The notes: generated by a model from the letters alone, not told the origin. Counted from the first letter of the stretch, positions 1 through 7,598 are shown. The stretch: DNA of 12,509 nucleotides from Alphaproteobacteria bacterium (GCA_026400595.1 JAPLOT010000037.1:1-12509), one strand, 5' to 3'. Made by a program: numbers and translations.

Positions 1-506
1 ACCTGTTCAAGCTGATGGCCTACAAGGACGAGTATGAAGTTGCGCGGCTGCACAGCGATGGCCGCTTCGCCGCCGAGATCGCGCAACAGTTCAAGGGTGA
101 CTACAAGCTCACCTTCCACCTGGCGCCGCCCATCCTCGGCAAGCGCGACGGCTTCACCGGCAAGCCGGTGAAATCCAGCTTCGGGCCCTGGATGATGACG
201 GTCTTCGGCCTGCTTGCGAAATGCAAGGGATTGCGCGGAACCGCCTTCGACATCTTCGGCCATACGGCCGAGCGCCGGATGGAACGCCAGCTGATTGCCG
301 ATTATCGCGCCACGATCGAAAGCCTCCTGCCATCCCTGGGTCCATCCAACCTCGAGACCGCGGTCGAGATCGCTTCGCTTCCCGCCACGATCCGTGGCTT
401 CGGACATGTGAAGGAGGCCAGTGTGGCAAAGGCGCGGCTGCGCGAGTCGGAATTGCGCCAGCAGTTTTCCGGCGCGGCGCCGAAACTGAAGGCCGCGGCC
501 GAATGA
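1..506 (+). CDS. Indolepyruvate ferredoxin oxidoreductase, C-terminal part (5' end outside window)
   Basis: Partial gene. The reading frame is open from base 3 (Leu-Phe-Lys-Leu-Met) and ends at TGA 504-506, giving about 168 residues. The sequence matches the extreme C-terminus of large fused indolepyruvate ferredoxin oxidoreductases: LMAYKDEYEVARLHSDGRF, then GDYKLTFHLAPPIL, FGPWMM, a Lys-Gly-Leu-Arg-Gly-Thr stretch, HTAERRMERQLIADY and IRGFGHVKEASVAKAR. In this family the enzyme oxidatively decarboxylates aryl pyruvates (from Trp, Phe, Tyr transamination) to aryl-acetyl-CoA in the cytoplasm, with ferredoxin as electron acceptor. The thiamine-diphosphate and Fe-S domains lie upstream and cannot be seen here. 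The gene is convergent with the next one and their stop codons touch, so there is no room for a separate terminator. Confidence 0.88.
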   Translation, partial: LFKLMAYKDEYEVARLHSDGRFAAEIAQQFKGDYKLTFHLAPPILGKRDGFTGKPVKSSFGPWMMTVFGLLAKCKGLRGTAFDIFGHTAERRMERQLIADYRATIESLLPSLGPSNLETAVEIASLPATIRGFGHVKEASVAKARLRESELRQQFSGAAPKLKAAAE

Positions 507-1421
507 TCAGCCTCGCTTCTCCAGACGGCCGATCACATTGGCGGCAATGCGGGCGGCGGTGAAGGCGGCAGTGCCGGCGGGATCGCGCCGCGGCATGAAT
601 TCCACCATCGTGAATCCTGCGATGCGCGCCTTGGCGGCAACCCCTGCGATGAGATCGGTAACCTGCGTGTAGGTCAGCCCGCCGGGCGTGGGATAGGACA
701 CCGCCGGCATCTGGGAGAGGTCGAGCGCGTCGCAGTCGAAGGAGATCACGCAGTCGCAATCCTCCGGGATATGCTGCAGCACGCTGCCGACGCCGTGGTG
801 GTGGATGTCGCGCGCGGTGACCAGCCGGGCGCCCCAGTCCAGCGCATCGCGCACCTCGGCCTCCCGCGCGCTGCCGATGCCCCTCATGCCGGCCTGGACG
901 ATGCGCCAGACGTGTTCCTGCTCGGATGCGCGCCGCATGGTGGAAGAGAAGCCCATGCGTTCGCCGTGGCGTTCCTCGCGCCAGTCGATGTGGGCGTCGA
1001 TCTGCAGGATCACGATGGGCGACTGGCCCGAGTAGGCCTGGATGAAGGGGATCGGCACGGAGTCATCTCCGCCGAACATCACGGGAATGGCGCCCGCATC
1101 GAGAATGCGGCGGGTGCAGGCCTCGATCAGCTTGCGGTTCTTTGCCCCCTGTTTCGGCGTGGTGGCGAGGTTGCCGAGATCGGCCACGCTGATGCCCTTG
1201 CCGAGCAGCGTTCCACCGATGTCGAAATCCCAGTGGTCCAGCCACAGGGCATCTTCCTTCAGGGCCAGCCGGAAGGCGTCCGGTGCCGCCTGGTGGATAC
1301 GATTGTCGATGCCGGGATAGGGCGTGCCATGGGGCGCACCGAAGATCGCGGCGGTGAAGCCTTGCGGAGTCTTCGATTTGCGGGCCCCCATGAAGGCCGG
1401 AGCTGTCCGTCGTGCCGTCAT
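507..1421 (-). CDS. Agmatinase/arginase-family ureohydrolase with GGDDS variant metal site
   Basis: A 304-residue ureohydrolase, normal length for the family, whose members hydrolyse a guanidino group (agmatine, guanidinobutyrate and similar) to urea plus an amine using a dinuclear metal centre. Visible motifs: GGDDS at 117-121, DAHID at 142-146, FDCDALD at 228-234, PGGLTY at 246-251 and VEFMP at 273-277. Five of six usual metal ligands are present (D142, H144, D146, D229, D231). The sixth, normally the His of GGDHS, is Asp (D120). The ATG at 1419-1421 is preceded by AAGGAAAGG, a good ribosome binding site. The gene is divergent from hemH and convergent with the oxidoreductase. The substrate cannot be named: the family is clear, but agmatine specificity is not shown and the altered ligand makes it less certain. 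Confidence 0.88.
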   Translation of the reverse strand: MTARRTAPAFMGARKSKTPQGFTAAIFGAPHGTPYPGIDNRIHQAAPDAFRLALKEDALWLDHWDFDIGGTLLGKGISVADLGNLATTPKQGAKNRKLIEACTRRILDAGAIPVMFGGDDSVPIPFIQAYSGQSPIVILQIDAHIDWREERHGERMGFSSTMRRASEQEHVWRIVQAGMRGIGSAREAEVRDALDWGARLVTARDIHHHGVGSVLQHIPEDCDCVISFDCDALDLSQMPAVSYPTPGGLTYTQVTDLIAGVAAKARIAGFTMVEFMPRRDPAGTAAFTAARIAANVIGRLEKRG

Positions 1422-1538
1422 GGCCTTTCCTTGCCGCAGGACGCGGCCGCTGGCAATGCTGGCGGATGATCCTCCCGCCCCGCCGGGACGTTATCACAAG
1501 CTCTAGCCTTCCCCAATTCCCGGCGGTAACAACACCCG
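1422..1538. promoter_or_regulatory. Divergent intergenic region, ureohydrolase / hemH
   Basis: The 117 bp between two outward-facing starts must hold the promoters of both genes. I see ribosome binding sequence for the ureohydrolase (AAGGAAAGG read on the minus strand) and a weak GGCGG before hemH. I could not assign a convincing -35/-10 pair or an iron-response palindrome to either direction. Confidence 0.35.
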
Positions 1539-2649
1539 ATGACAGCTGTTCCTGCGCTTGGCCCGCTCCCGCCCGGGCACCCCCCGGTGAAAGTCGGGAA
1601 AATCGGCGTTCTCCTCATCAACCTCGGCACGCCCGAGGCCACCTCCTATTGGCCGATGCGCCGGTATCTGAAGGAATTCCTGTCGGACCGGCGGGTCATC
1701 GAGGTCAATCGCGCGGTCTGGTGGCTCATTCTCAACGGCATCATTCTCACCACCCGGCCCCGGAAAAGCGGCCATGCCTACGAGCAGATCTGGAACAAGG
1801 AGCGCGACGAGTCGCCGCTCAAGACCATCACCCGCAGCCAGGCCGAGAAGCTTGCGGCAAAACTGGGCGACTGCCCCCGGGTGATCGTCGACTGGGGCAT
1901 GCGCTACGGCCTGCCGCCGACCGGCGAGCGGATCAAGGCGCTGAAGGAAGAGGGTTGCGACCGCATCCTGCTCTTCCCGCTCTATCCGCAGTACAGCGCA
2001 ACCACCACGGCCACCGCCCTCGACAAGGCCTATGACGCCTTGAAGGACATGCGCTGGCAGCCGGCGATCCGCACCGTGCCGCCCTATTTCGACGATCCGG
2101 CCCACATCGAGGCCCTGGCGATTTCGCTCGAGCGCCACCTGAAGGGCCTCGCCCTATTTCGACGATCCGGCCCACATCGAGGCCCTGGCGATTTCGCTCG
2201 AGCGCCACCTGAAGGGCCTCGGCTGGACGCCGGATCTCATCCTCGCCTCGTTCCACGGCCTGCCGCAGGACTACTTCATGGACGGCGATCCCTATCATTG
2301 CCACTGCATGAAGACGGCGCGGCTTCTGGCGGCCAGAATGGGTCTGCCCAAGGACAGGCTGCAGGTGGTCTTCCAGTCGCGCTTCGGCAAGGCGGAGTGG
2401 CTTCAGCCCTATGCCCAGCAGACGGTCGAGGGCCTGCCCGGCAAGGGGGTGAAGAACCTCGTGATGATCATGCCGGGCTTTGCCTCCGACTGCGTCGAAA
2501 CGCTGGAAGAAGTGGCCATCGGCCTGGGCGAGACCTTCCACGAGAACGGCGGCGAGAACTTCTCGGCGGTCCCCTGTCTGAACGATTCTCCCGAATCCGT
2601 CGACATGATGGACACCATCGTCCGCCGCGAGCTCCTGGGCTGGCTCTGA
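1539..2649 (+). pseudogene. hemH: Ferrochelatase, frameshifted by an exact 70-bp tandem duplication
   Basis: Ferrochelatase inserts Fe2+ into protoporphyrin IX, the last step of protoheme synthesis, at the inner face of the cytoplasmic membrane. The first 204 residues are in frame and carry LLINLGTPEAT, RRYLKEFLSDRRVIE, MRYGLPPTGERIKAL and PLYPQYSATTTATALD. Bases 2151-2220 then repeat 2081-2150 exactly. Because 70 is not a multiple of three, reading shifts into an unrelated frame that runs on to TGA 2712-2714. The true C-terminus continues in the other frame to TGA 2647-2649: SFHGLPQDYF with the catalytic His, QSRFGKAEWLQPY, PGFASDCVETLEE with the conserved Glu, and PCLNDSPE. Without one copy the protein is 346 residues, normal for HemH, with H216 and E297. 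As written the product lacks both catalytic residues. It is either a real recent mutation or an assembly artefact. The gene lies 64 bp before the SPFH gene. Confidence 0.93.
2081..2220 (+). repeat. Perfect 70-bp direct tandem duplication inside hemH
   Basis: Two identical 70-base units lie head to tail at 2081-2150 and 2151-2220, each beginning GCCCTATTTCGACG and ending GAAGGGCCTC, with no mismatch. The 70-base periodicity extends by one base on each side (C at 2080/2150, G at 2151/2221) and then stops. The unit encodes the HemH segment PYFDDPAHIEALAIS through LKGL. The second copy is in the frame that continues into the true C-terminus, which shows the duplication is the whole cause of the frameshift. 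Confidence 0.97.
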
Positions 2650-2713
2650 CGGAGACTTGCGAAACCCCGTCCGCAGGGCCATTTATGGGCGGGTTCAGGC
2701 GGAGGAATCAGTG

Positions 2714-3691
2714 ATGTTCGAAGGTCTCAGCGTCTTCGTGCTGGTGGTGGTGGTGGTGGTGGTCTTCTACCTGCTGCGCGCCATCCGGATGGTGCCTCAG
2801 GGTTTTGAGTACACGGTCGAACGCTTCGGCCGCTATGTCCGGACGCTGCCGCACGGACTGGGCCTGATCGTGCCCTTCATCGATCGCATCGGCGCCAAGC
2901 AGAACATGATGGAGCAGTTCCTCGACATCCCGTCGCAGGAAGTGATCACCCGCGACAACGCGATGGTGAAGGTCGACGGCATCGCCTTCTACCAGATCAT
3001 GGATGCGCCCCGGGCGGCCTACGAGGTGCATGACCTGAACAACGCCATCATCAATCTCGTGATAACCAACATCCGCACGGTCATGGGTTCCATGGATCTC
3101 GACAATCTCCTGTCGCAGCGCGACGACATCAACCGCAGCCTGCTGTCGGTCGTCGATCAGGCGGTCCAGCCATGGGGCGTCAAGATGAATCGCATCGAGA
3201 TCAAGGATATCTCGCCGCCGCGCGATCTGGTGGAATCCATGGCGCGCCAGATGAAGGCCGAGCGCGACAAGCGGGCCGCCATTCTCGAAGCCGAAGGCCT
3301 GCGTCAGGCCGCGATCCTGCGCGCCGAGGGCGAGAAGCAGTCGGTGGTTCTTGAGGCCGAAGGCCGCCGCGAAGCCGCCTTCCGCGATGCCGAGGCACGC
3401 GAGCGCTCAGCCGAGGCCGAAGCCAAGGCCACCGAAATGGTAAGCAACGCCATTGCCACCGGAGACGTCCAGGCGATCAACTACTTCGTGGCCAACAATT
3501 ACATCAAGGCGCTCGAAGCGCTTGCCACCTCGCCCAACCAGAAGGTTCTGATGCTGCCGGTCGAGGCCGCTTCGGTGATCGGATCGATCGGCGGCATTGC
3601 CGAGATCGCGCGCGAGGCCTTCGGCGGAGATCCCAGCAAGACGCCATCGCGCCGGACCGGCGTGCCCGGCGTTCCGGCCAAGCCGCAATGA
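2714..3691 (+). CDS. SPFH/Band 7 membrane protein, QmcA (stomatin-like) type
   Basis: A 325-residue SPFH protein. Such proteins form membrane-attached oligomeric assemblies linked to membrane microdomains and protease control. A hydrophobic N-terminal segment (about residues 5-22, with seven consecutive Val at 11-17) anchors it. The band-7 domain follows, starting with MVPQGFEYTVERFGRYVRTL (26-45) and running to about 170 (IEIKDISPPRDLVESMARQM at 161-180). Next is an Ala/Glu-rich coiled coil with three consecutive 11-residue repeats of the form hhLxAEGxxxx (189-221), then a hydrophobic Gly/Ile-rich tail. The ATG at 2714 is chosen because GGAGGAA sits 7 bases upstream; a longer in-frame reading from 2657 lacks such a site. 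The NfeD gene follows after 13 bp, the classic SPFH-NfeD pairing (as in E. coli qmcA-ybbJ). Confidence 0.92.
   Translation: MFEGLSVFVLVVVVVVVFYLLRAIRMVPQGFEYTVERFGRYVRTLPHGLGLIVPFIDRIGAKQNMMEQFLDIPSQEVITRDNAMVKVDGIAFYQIMDAPRAAYEVHDLNNAIINLVITNIRTVMGSMDLDNLLSQRDDINRSLLSVVDQAVQPWGVKMNRIEIKDISPPRDLVESMARQMKAERDKRAAILEAEGLRQAAILRAEGEKQSVVLEAEGRREAAFRDAEARERSAEAEAKATEMVSNAIATGDVQAINYFVANNYIKALEALATSPNQKVLMLPVEAASVIGSIGGIAEIAREAFGGDPSKTPSRRTGVPGVPAKPQ
2744..2761 (+). repeat. (GTG)6 trinucleotide run in the SPFH membrane anchor
   Basis: Six uninterrupted GTG codons followed by GTC encode the seven-Val stretch of the transmembrane segment. A perfect triplet run of this length can change copy number by slippage. 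Any change stays in frame and only lengthens or shortens the membrane helix. Confidence 0.8.
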
Positions 3692-3704
3692 CGGGGCGGG
3701 TGCC

Positions 3705-4151
3705 ATGACGGACGTCATGCAGCATCTGGGCCCCTGGCTCTGGTGGGTTCTGGCGGGAGTCCTGCTGATCCTCGAGCTTTTCGCGCCGGGCGTGTTCCTC
3801 ATCTGGCTGGGCATCGCCGCCGCCGGTGTGGCCCTGGTCAACGTGGTCTTCGACCTGACATGGCAATGGCAGTTCCTTCTGTTTGCCGCCCTGTCCGTGT
3901 TGAGCGTCTATGTCGGCCGCGCTGTGAACGCACGCTCTCAGGCCGGTTCCAGCGATCAGCCGCATCTGAACCAGCGGCTGCAGGGTTTTGTCGGCCGCCG
4001 CTACACGCTGGCCGAACCCATCAAGGATGGCCGCGGCCGGCTGACCATCGAAGATACGGTCTGGGACATCGCCGGCCCTGATTCTCCCAAGGGGGCGCAC
4101 GTGCGGGTCGCCGCGATCGACGGCATGCGCCTGATCGTCGAACGCGCCTGA
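3705..4151 (+). CDS. NfeD-family membrane protein, short form (SPFH partner)
   Basis: A 148-residue protein with three predicted membrane segments (about 10-26, 28-50 and 55-73) and a C-terminal soluble OB-fold-like domain (about 92-148: VGRRYTLAEPIKDGRGRL, then VWDIAGPD and IDGMRLIVE). This is the short YbbJ-like NfeD architecture without the ClpP-type protease domain. NfeD proteins are encoded beside SPFH genes and are thought to bind them or help their assembly. The start is ATG 3705, preceded by GGGGCGGG and 13 bp after the SPFH stop; the in-frame upstream extension lies wholly inside the SPFH gene and is rejected. The two genes almost certainly form one operon. Confidence 0.9.
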   Translation: MTDVMQHLGPWLWWVLAGVLLILELFAPGVFLIWLGIAAAGVALVNVVFDLTWQWQFLLFAALSVLSVYVGRAVNARSQAGSSDQPHLNQRLQGFVGRRYTLAEPIKDGRGRLTIEDTVWDIAGPDSPKGAHVRVAAIDGMRLIVERA

Positions 4152-4193
4152 TCCCGTCGCGGTCGCGTGGCGGCACAGTCCGTCAACGTACCA

Positions 4194-4201
4194 TTAACCA
4201 T
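4194..4201 (+). promoter_or_regulatory. TTAACCAT octamer, possible CtrA-type site
   Basis: TTAACCAT lies 41 bp before the outer-membrane barrel gene, in the 91-bp gap after nfeD. As I recall, this octamer is one of the motifs reported for the alphaproteobacterial cell-cycle regulator CtrA, beside TTAA-N7-TTAA. One octamer in a short gap can occur by chance, so this is a weak call. Confidence 0.25.
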
Positions 4202-4242
4202 GTTGCCGTTAGCTGGCTCCCGGTTCTGGAGTGGCATGGGGA

Positions 4243-5574
4243 ATGGTGTTCCGCCCGGCGATCGCATGGGTTCTGGCGGCAAGTGGCGTCATTGGCGTCG
4301 TGCCGGCGGCTGCCCAGTCGACCGATGCGGTGCCGCCCGTCCTGCAGCAGGAGGTCGATCCGGCATTGCCCGATTCGGGACCGGTTTCGGGCCTGCCGCA
4401 GGCCGAGCCTGAGCAGCCGCCGCCCTTGCGCCGCGGCAACGATGTCGATCCCTTTGCACCGGCCGGGATCGAGGCCGGAGGACTGACGCTCTACCCCTCC
4501 ATCACCATCGGCCCCGTCTTCACCAGCAATGCCAGTGCAAGCCCGGACGGTTCGGCCGATGCCGGCATCAGCATCGGGCCGGCGCTGCGCATCGAGAGCG
4601 ACTGGGTCCGGCATTCCTATACCGCGGACTTCGAAGGGGACTTCGACTTCTACGCGCGCAACAGCGATCTCACGTCGCGCGATGTGGATGCCACCAACAC
4701 GCTGACACTCGACGTCCGGCGCGACACGTCGCTGGCCCTTACGGCCAGCTATGTCGTCACCCAGTCCGGGCTTGAAGACAATGACGTGCCGTCGGATGCC
4801 GTCGGCTACCAGACCGAGCATATCGTCACCGGATCGGCGGCACTCACCCATGGCTACGGCCCGCTCGAATTCGAACTGGCGGCGGCCACGAGCTACAACA
4901 AGTACGGCGACGTGAAGCTGCAGGGCGGCGGCACGCAGGACAATTCGGACCGCGACTACTACGAACCCTCGGCCGCTCTGCGCGTCACCTATGTGGATCC
5001 GCCGGTTCTCAAGCCCTTCGCCGAAGTCGCCTATGCGCCGCGCCGGCATATAGAAACCAGGGACCGCAATGGCCTCGACCGCAATTCGGATGGTTATGCC
5101 GTGGGCGCCGGCGTCACCATCGCAGGCGATCCCATCTGGCAGGGCGAGCTCGCGCTCACCTATCTCTGGCGGAACTACGCCGATCCTTCCCTGCAATCCC
5201 AGTCCATTCTCGGCCTGAACGGTTCGCTCACCTGGAGTCCGACGGAGCTGACCAGCATCGTCCTCTCCTTCGAGACCAATCTCGACGAGACCACCGATCC
5301 GGATGCCTCCGCGGCGCGCAGCTGGGAGATCGATGTGGAGGCCACGCGGGCCGTGCAGGACAATGTCAATCTGATCGCCAGCGGAAGCGTCCAGATCTCC
5401 GACGAGGATGGCCCCACCGATGTCACCTATGGCGCCGGCTTCGGCATCGAATGGCGGATGAGCCCGGTCCTCGCCTGGTCCGCCGCCTATGACTTCACCT
5501 GGCTTGATGCGGCAGACGGCGAGCGGAACTACACCGAACACCTGGTGACGGCGGGCATCACCCTGTCACGCTGA
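4243..5574 (+). CDS. Exported outer-membrane beta-barrel protein (BBP2-like)
   Basis: A 443-residue exported protein. Residues 1-24 form a signal peptide ending PAAA before Gln-Ser. A Pro/Asp/Glu-rich linker follows (about 25-75). From GGLTLYPSITIGPVFTSNAS (about 80-100) to the end, alternating hydrophobic and polar residues with aromatic belts (for example SYTADFEGDFDFYAR, LALTYLWRNYADPS, LAWSAAYDFTWLDA) describe repeated antiparallel strands of a barrel. The opening matches BBP2/outer-membrane porin-2 family barrels, often found near exopolysaccharide genes in alphaproteobacteria. The last residue is Arg, not the Phe typical of many barrels. ATG 4243 is preferred; GTG 4231 is an alternative adding only Met-Ala-Trp-Gly. 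It sits next to galU/galE but is convergent with galU across a 21-bp gap. A role in polysaccharide export is inference from context only. Confidence 0.82.
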   Translation: MVFRPAIAWVLAASGVIGVVPAAAQSTDAVPPVLQQEVDPALPDSGPVSGLPQAEPEQPPPLRRGNDVDPFAPAGIEAGGLTLYPSITIGPVFTSNASASPDGSADAGISIGPALRIESDWVRHSYTADFEGDFDFYARNSDLTSRDVDATNTLTLDVRRDTSLALTASYVVTQSGLEDNDVPSDAVGYQTEHIVTGSAALTHGYGPLEFELAAATSYNKYGDVKLQGGGTQDNSDRDYYEPSAALRVTYVDPPVLKPFAEVAYAPRRHIETRDRNGLDRNSDGYAVGAGVTIAGDPIWQGELALTYLWRNYADPSLQSQSILGLNGSLTWSPTELTSIVLSFETNLDETTDPDASAARSWEIDVEATRAVQDNVNLIASGSVQISDEDGPTDVTYGAGFGIEWRMSPVLAWSAAYDFTWLDAADGERNYTEHLVTAGITLSR

Positions 5575-5595
5575 AGCCGGCAATCGCGACGTCCG

Positions 5596-6486
5596 TCACA
5601 ACCCGCCATGCGTCGCGAGGATCTTCTTCAGCGCTTCGCGGAAGCTGTCACTCAGGTCGTCGCGTTCCAGTGCGAAGGCGACATTGGCCGACAGGAAGCC
5701 CACCTTGTCGCCGCAGTCATAGGTGGTGCCCTCGTATTTCACGCCCCAGAACCTGTCACGCGCCATCAGGCGGATCATGGCGTCGGTGATCTGGATCTCG
5801 CCGCCGGCCCCGGCCTCCTGCCTTTCGATCTCCGCGAAAATCTCGGGCTGCAGGATGTAGCGGCCCGAAATGATGAGGTTCGAAGGTGCCGCTTCGCGCT
5901 TCGGTTTTTCGACCATCTGGTCGATGGCGAAGGCATTGCCCTTCCAGTCCTTGGCGCCCACGACGCCATAGCGATGCACATGCTCCCAGGGCACTTCTTC
6001 CACGGCGATGACATTTCCGCCGCCGCGGGCCTCGTAGACATCCATCATCTGGCGGAGGCAGCCGGGCTTCGCATGCATCACCATGTCCGGAAGCAGCAGG
6101 GCGAAGGGTTCGCCACCAACGAGCTTGCGGGCGCACCAGACGGCGTGTCCGAGACCCAGCGGTTCCTGCTGGCGGGTAAAGCTGGTCTGCCCCGCGCCCG
6201 GGAGATCCTGCTCCAGGAGGTCGAGCTCCGCCGACTTGCCCCGTCTGCGCAGCGTCGACTCCAGTTCGTACTGCTTGTCGAAGTGATCCTCGATGACACC
6301 CTTGTTGCGCCCGGTGACGAAGACGAAGTGTTCGATCCCCGCCTCGCGGGCCTCATCCACCGCCAGCTGGATGACTGGCCTGTCCACCACCGTCAGCATC
6401 TCCTTCGGCATGGCCTTGGTGGCCGGCAGGAAGCGCGTTCCGAGCCCGGCCACGGGAAAGACGGCTGTGCGAATAGGACGTGTCAT
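5596..6486 (-). CDS. galU: UTP--glucose-1-phosphate uridylyltransferase
   Basis: A 296-residue cytoplasmic enzyme making UDP-glucose from UTP and glucose-1-phosphate, the entry point for cell-surface polysaccharides and glucans. The nucleotide-binding signature GLGTRFLPATKAMPKEML spans 14-31. Further motifs are EPLGLGHAVWCA (108-119), LLPD (131-134), MVEKPK (191-196), IISGRYIL (205-212), GEIQITDAM (229-237) and YDCGDKVGF (256-264), all typical of bacterial GalU of normal length. The start is taken at ATG 6484-6486, which gives the standard MTRPIRTAVFP N-terminus; a TTG eight codons upstream adds a non-conserved leader. Divergent galE begins 122 bp away, and the product of GalU is the substrate of GalE. 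Confidence 0.95.
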   Translation of the reverse strand: MTRPIRTAVFPVAGLGTRFLPATKAMPKEMLTVVDRPVIQLAVDEAREAGIEHFVFVTGRNKGVIEDHFDKQYELESTLRRRGKSAELDLLEQDLPGAGQTSFTRQQEPLGLGHAVWCARKLVGGEPFALLLPDMVMHAKPGCLRQMMDVYEARGGGNVIAVEEVPWEHVHRYGVVGAKDWKGNAFAIDQMVEKPKREAAPSNLIISGRYILQPEIFAEIERQEAGAGGEIQITDAMIRLMARDRFWGVKYEGTTYDCGDKVGFLSANVAFALERDDLSDSFREALKKILATHGGL

Positions 6487-6608
6487 GAATTTACCCCAGA
6501 TTAACGCCAATCATCCCTGGCGGTTCCACCGTTAAGCGGACATTTGCATGGAATGGTCAAGACATCCCATATCAGTTTTGCCGGGATGTTAACGAAGGGC
6601 GGGTGGGC
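6487..6608. promoter_or_regulatory. Divergent galU/galE promoter region
   Basis: A 122-bp divergent gap, the most AT-rich piece of the neighbourhood. For galE a possible sigma-70-like pair is TTGCAT (6544-6549), an 18-bp spacer and CATATC (6568-6573), leaving a leader of about 30 bases with GAAGGGCGGG before the ATG. TTTA-N7-TTAAC at 6490-6505, immediately upstream of the galU start, is one base off the CtrA consensus TTAA-N7-TTAAC. Both assignments are pattern matches by eye. Confidence 0.35.
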
Positions 6609-7598
6609 ATGAGTGTCTTGGTCACGGGCGGCGCGGGCTATATCGGAAGCCATATGGTTCTGGCGCTCACGGATGCCGCCGAAGACGTCGTCGTTCTGGA
6701 TAATCTCTCGACCGGGCACTGGTGGGCGATCTCGCCCAAGGCGCGGCTGGTGGAAGGCGACATCGGCAACGAAGAACTTCTGGACCGGCTCATGGCCGAA
6801 CACCGCTTCGATGCGGTGGTGCATTTTGCCGGGTCCATCGTGGTTCCGGATTCGGTCAGCGATCCGCTGGGCTACTACCTGAACAATACCGTGAAGTCGC
6901 GGATGCTGATGGCCTGTGCCGTCAAGGCCGGAATTCCGCGGTTCATCTTTTCCTCGACCGCCGCCGTCTACGGCAATCCGCTGACCATGCCGGTCTTCGA
7001 AGACGAGGTGCCGGCTCCCATTTCGCCCTATGGCAGGTCGAAGCTGATGACCGAGTGGATGCTGCAGGACGTCCATGCCGCCCAGGGCCTGCAATATGTG
7101 GCGCTGCGCTATTTCAATGTCGCGGGCGCCGATCCGCAGGGCCGGTCCGGCCAGTCGACGCCACGCGCCACCCATCTGATCAAGGTGGCCTGCCAGACGG
7201 CGCTGGGACAGCGCAGCCACATGGATGTCTTCGGCACCGACTACGACACGCCCGACGGTACCTGCCTGCGCGACTACATCCATGTCACCGACCTCATCGC
7301 GGCCCATATGGATGCGCTGGCGCATCTGCGCCGCGGCGGCGAGAGCGGCATCTTCAACTGCGGCTATGGCAAGGGCTATTCGGTGCTGGAGGTCATTGCC
7401 GCGGTCGAACGGGCCCATGGTGCCGGCTTCAAGGTGAACCGGGCAGGGCGCCGCGCCGGCGATCCGGCCGGCATCGTTGCGGGGGCCGACCGGGTGCGCC
7501 AGGTGCTGGGCTGGCAGCCCCGGCATGCCGATCTCGATGAGATCGTGCGCTCCGCCCTGGACTGGGAACGCAAGCTGGCCGCGCGCAACGCGGCCTGA
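6609..7598 (+). CDS. galE: UDP-glucose 4-epimerase
   Basis: A 329-residue short-chain dehydrogenase/reductase-type epimerase that interconverts UDP-glucose and UDP-galactose with bound NAD in the cytoplasm. Motifs in order: Rossmann TGGAGYIGSH (6-15), HFAGSIVVPDSV (72-83), SSTAAVYGNP (115-124), the catalytic pair Y141 and K145 in YGRSK, RYFNVAGADP (167-176) and GTDYDTPDGTCLRDYIHVTD (209-228). Thr117 stands where E. coli GalE has Ser124; Thr is a common alternative at this position. ATG 6609 follows GAAGGGCGGG; a GTG two codons upstream would add only two residues. It is paired divergently with galU, consistent with UDP-Glc/UDP-Gal supply for envelope polysaccharide. Confidence 0.95.
   Translation: MSVLVTGGAGYIGSHMVLALTDAAEDVVVLDNLSTGHWWAISPKARLVEGDIGNEELLDRLMAEHRFDAVVHFAGSIVVPDSVSDPLGYYLNNTVKSRMLMACAVKAGIPRFIFSSTAAVYGNPLTMPVFEDEVPAPISPYGRSKLMTEWMLQDVHAAQGLQYVALRYFNVAGADPQGRSGQSTPRATHLIKVACQTALGQRSHMDVFGTDYDTPDGTCLRDYIHVTDLIAAHMDALAHLRRGGESGIFNCGYGKGYSVLEVIAAVERAHGAGFKVNRAGRRAGDPAGIVAGADRVRQVLGWQPRHADLDEIVRSALDWERKLAARNAA

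Noticed and set aside
2278..2649. Independent small gene (123 codons) after hemH
   Set aside because: It is the C-terminal part of ferrochelatase displaced by the 70-bp duplication. Its sequence runs continuously with the N-terminal part once one copy is removed.
4183..5541. Long open frame of 452 codons antisense to the outer-membrane barrel gene
   Set aside because: GC-rich codon bias leaves the opposite strand open. The sense product has a signal peptide and barrel pattern, whereas the antisense product is a Gly/Arg/Asp-rich sequence with no recognisable domain.
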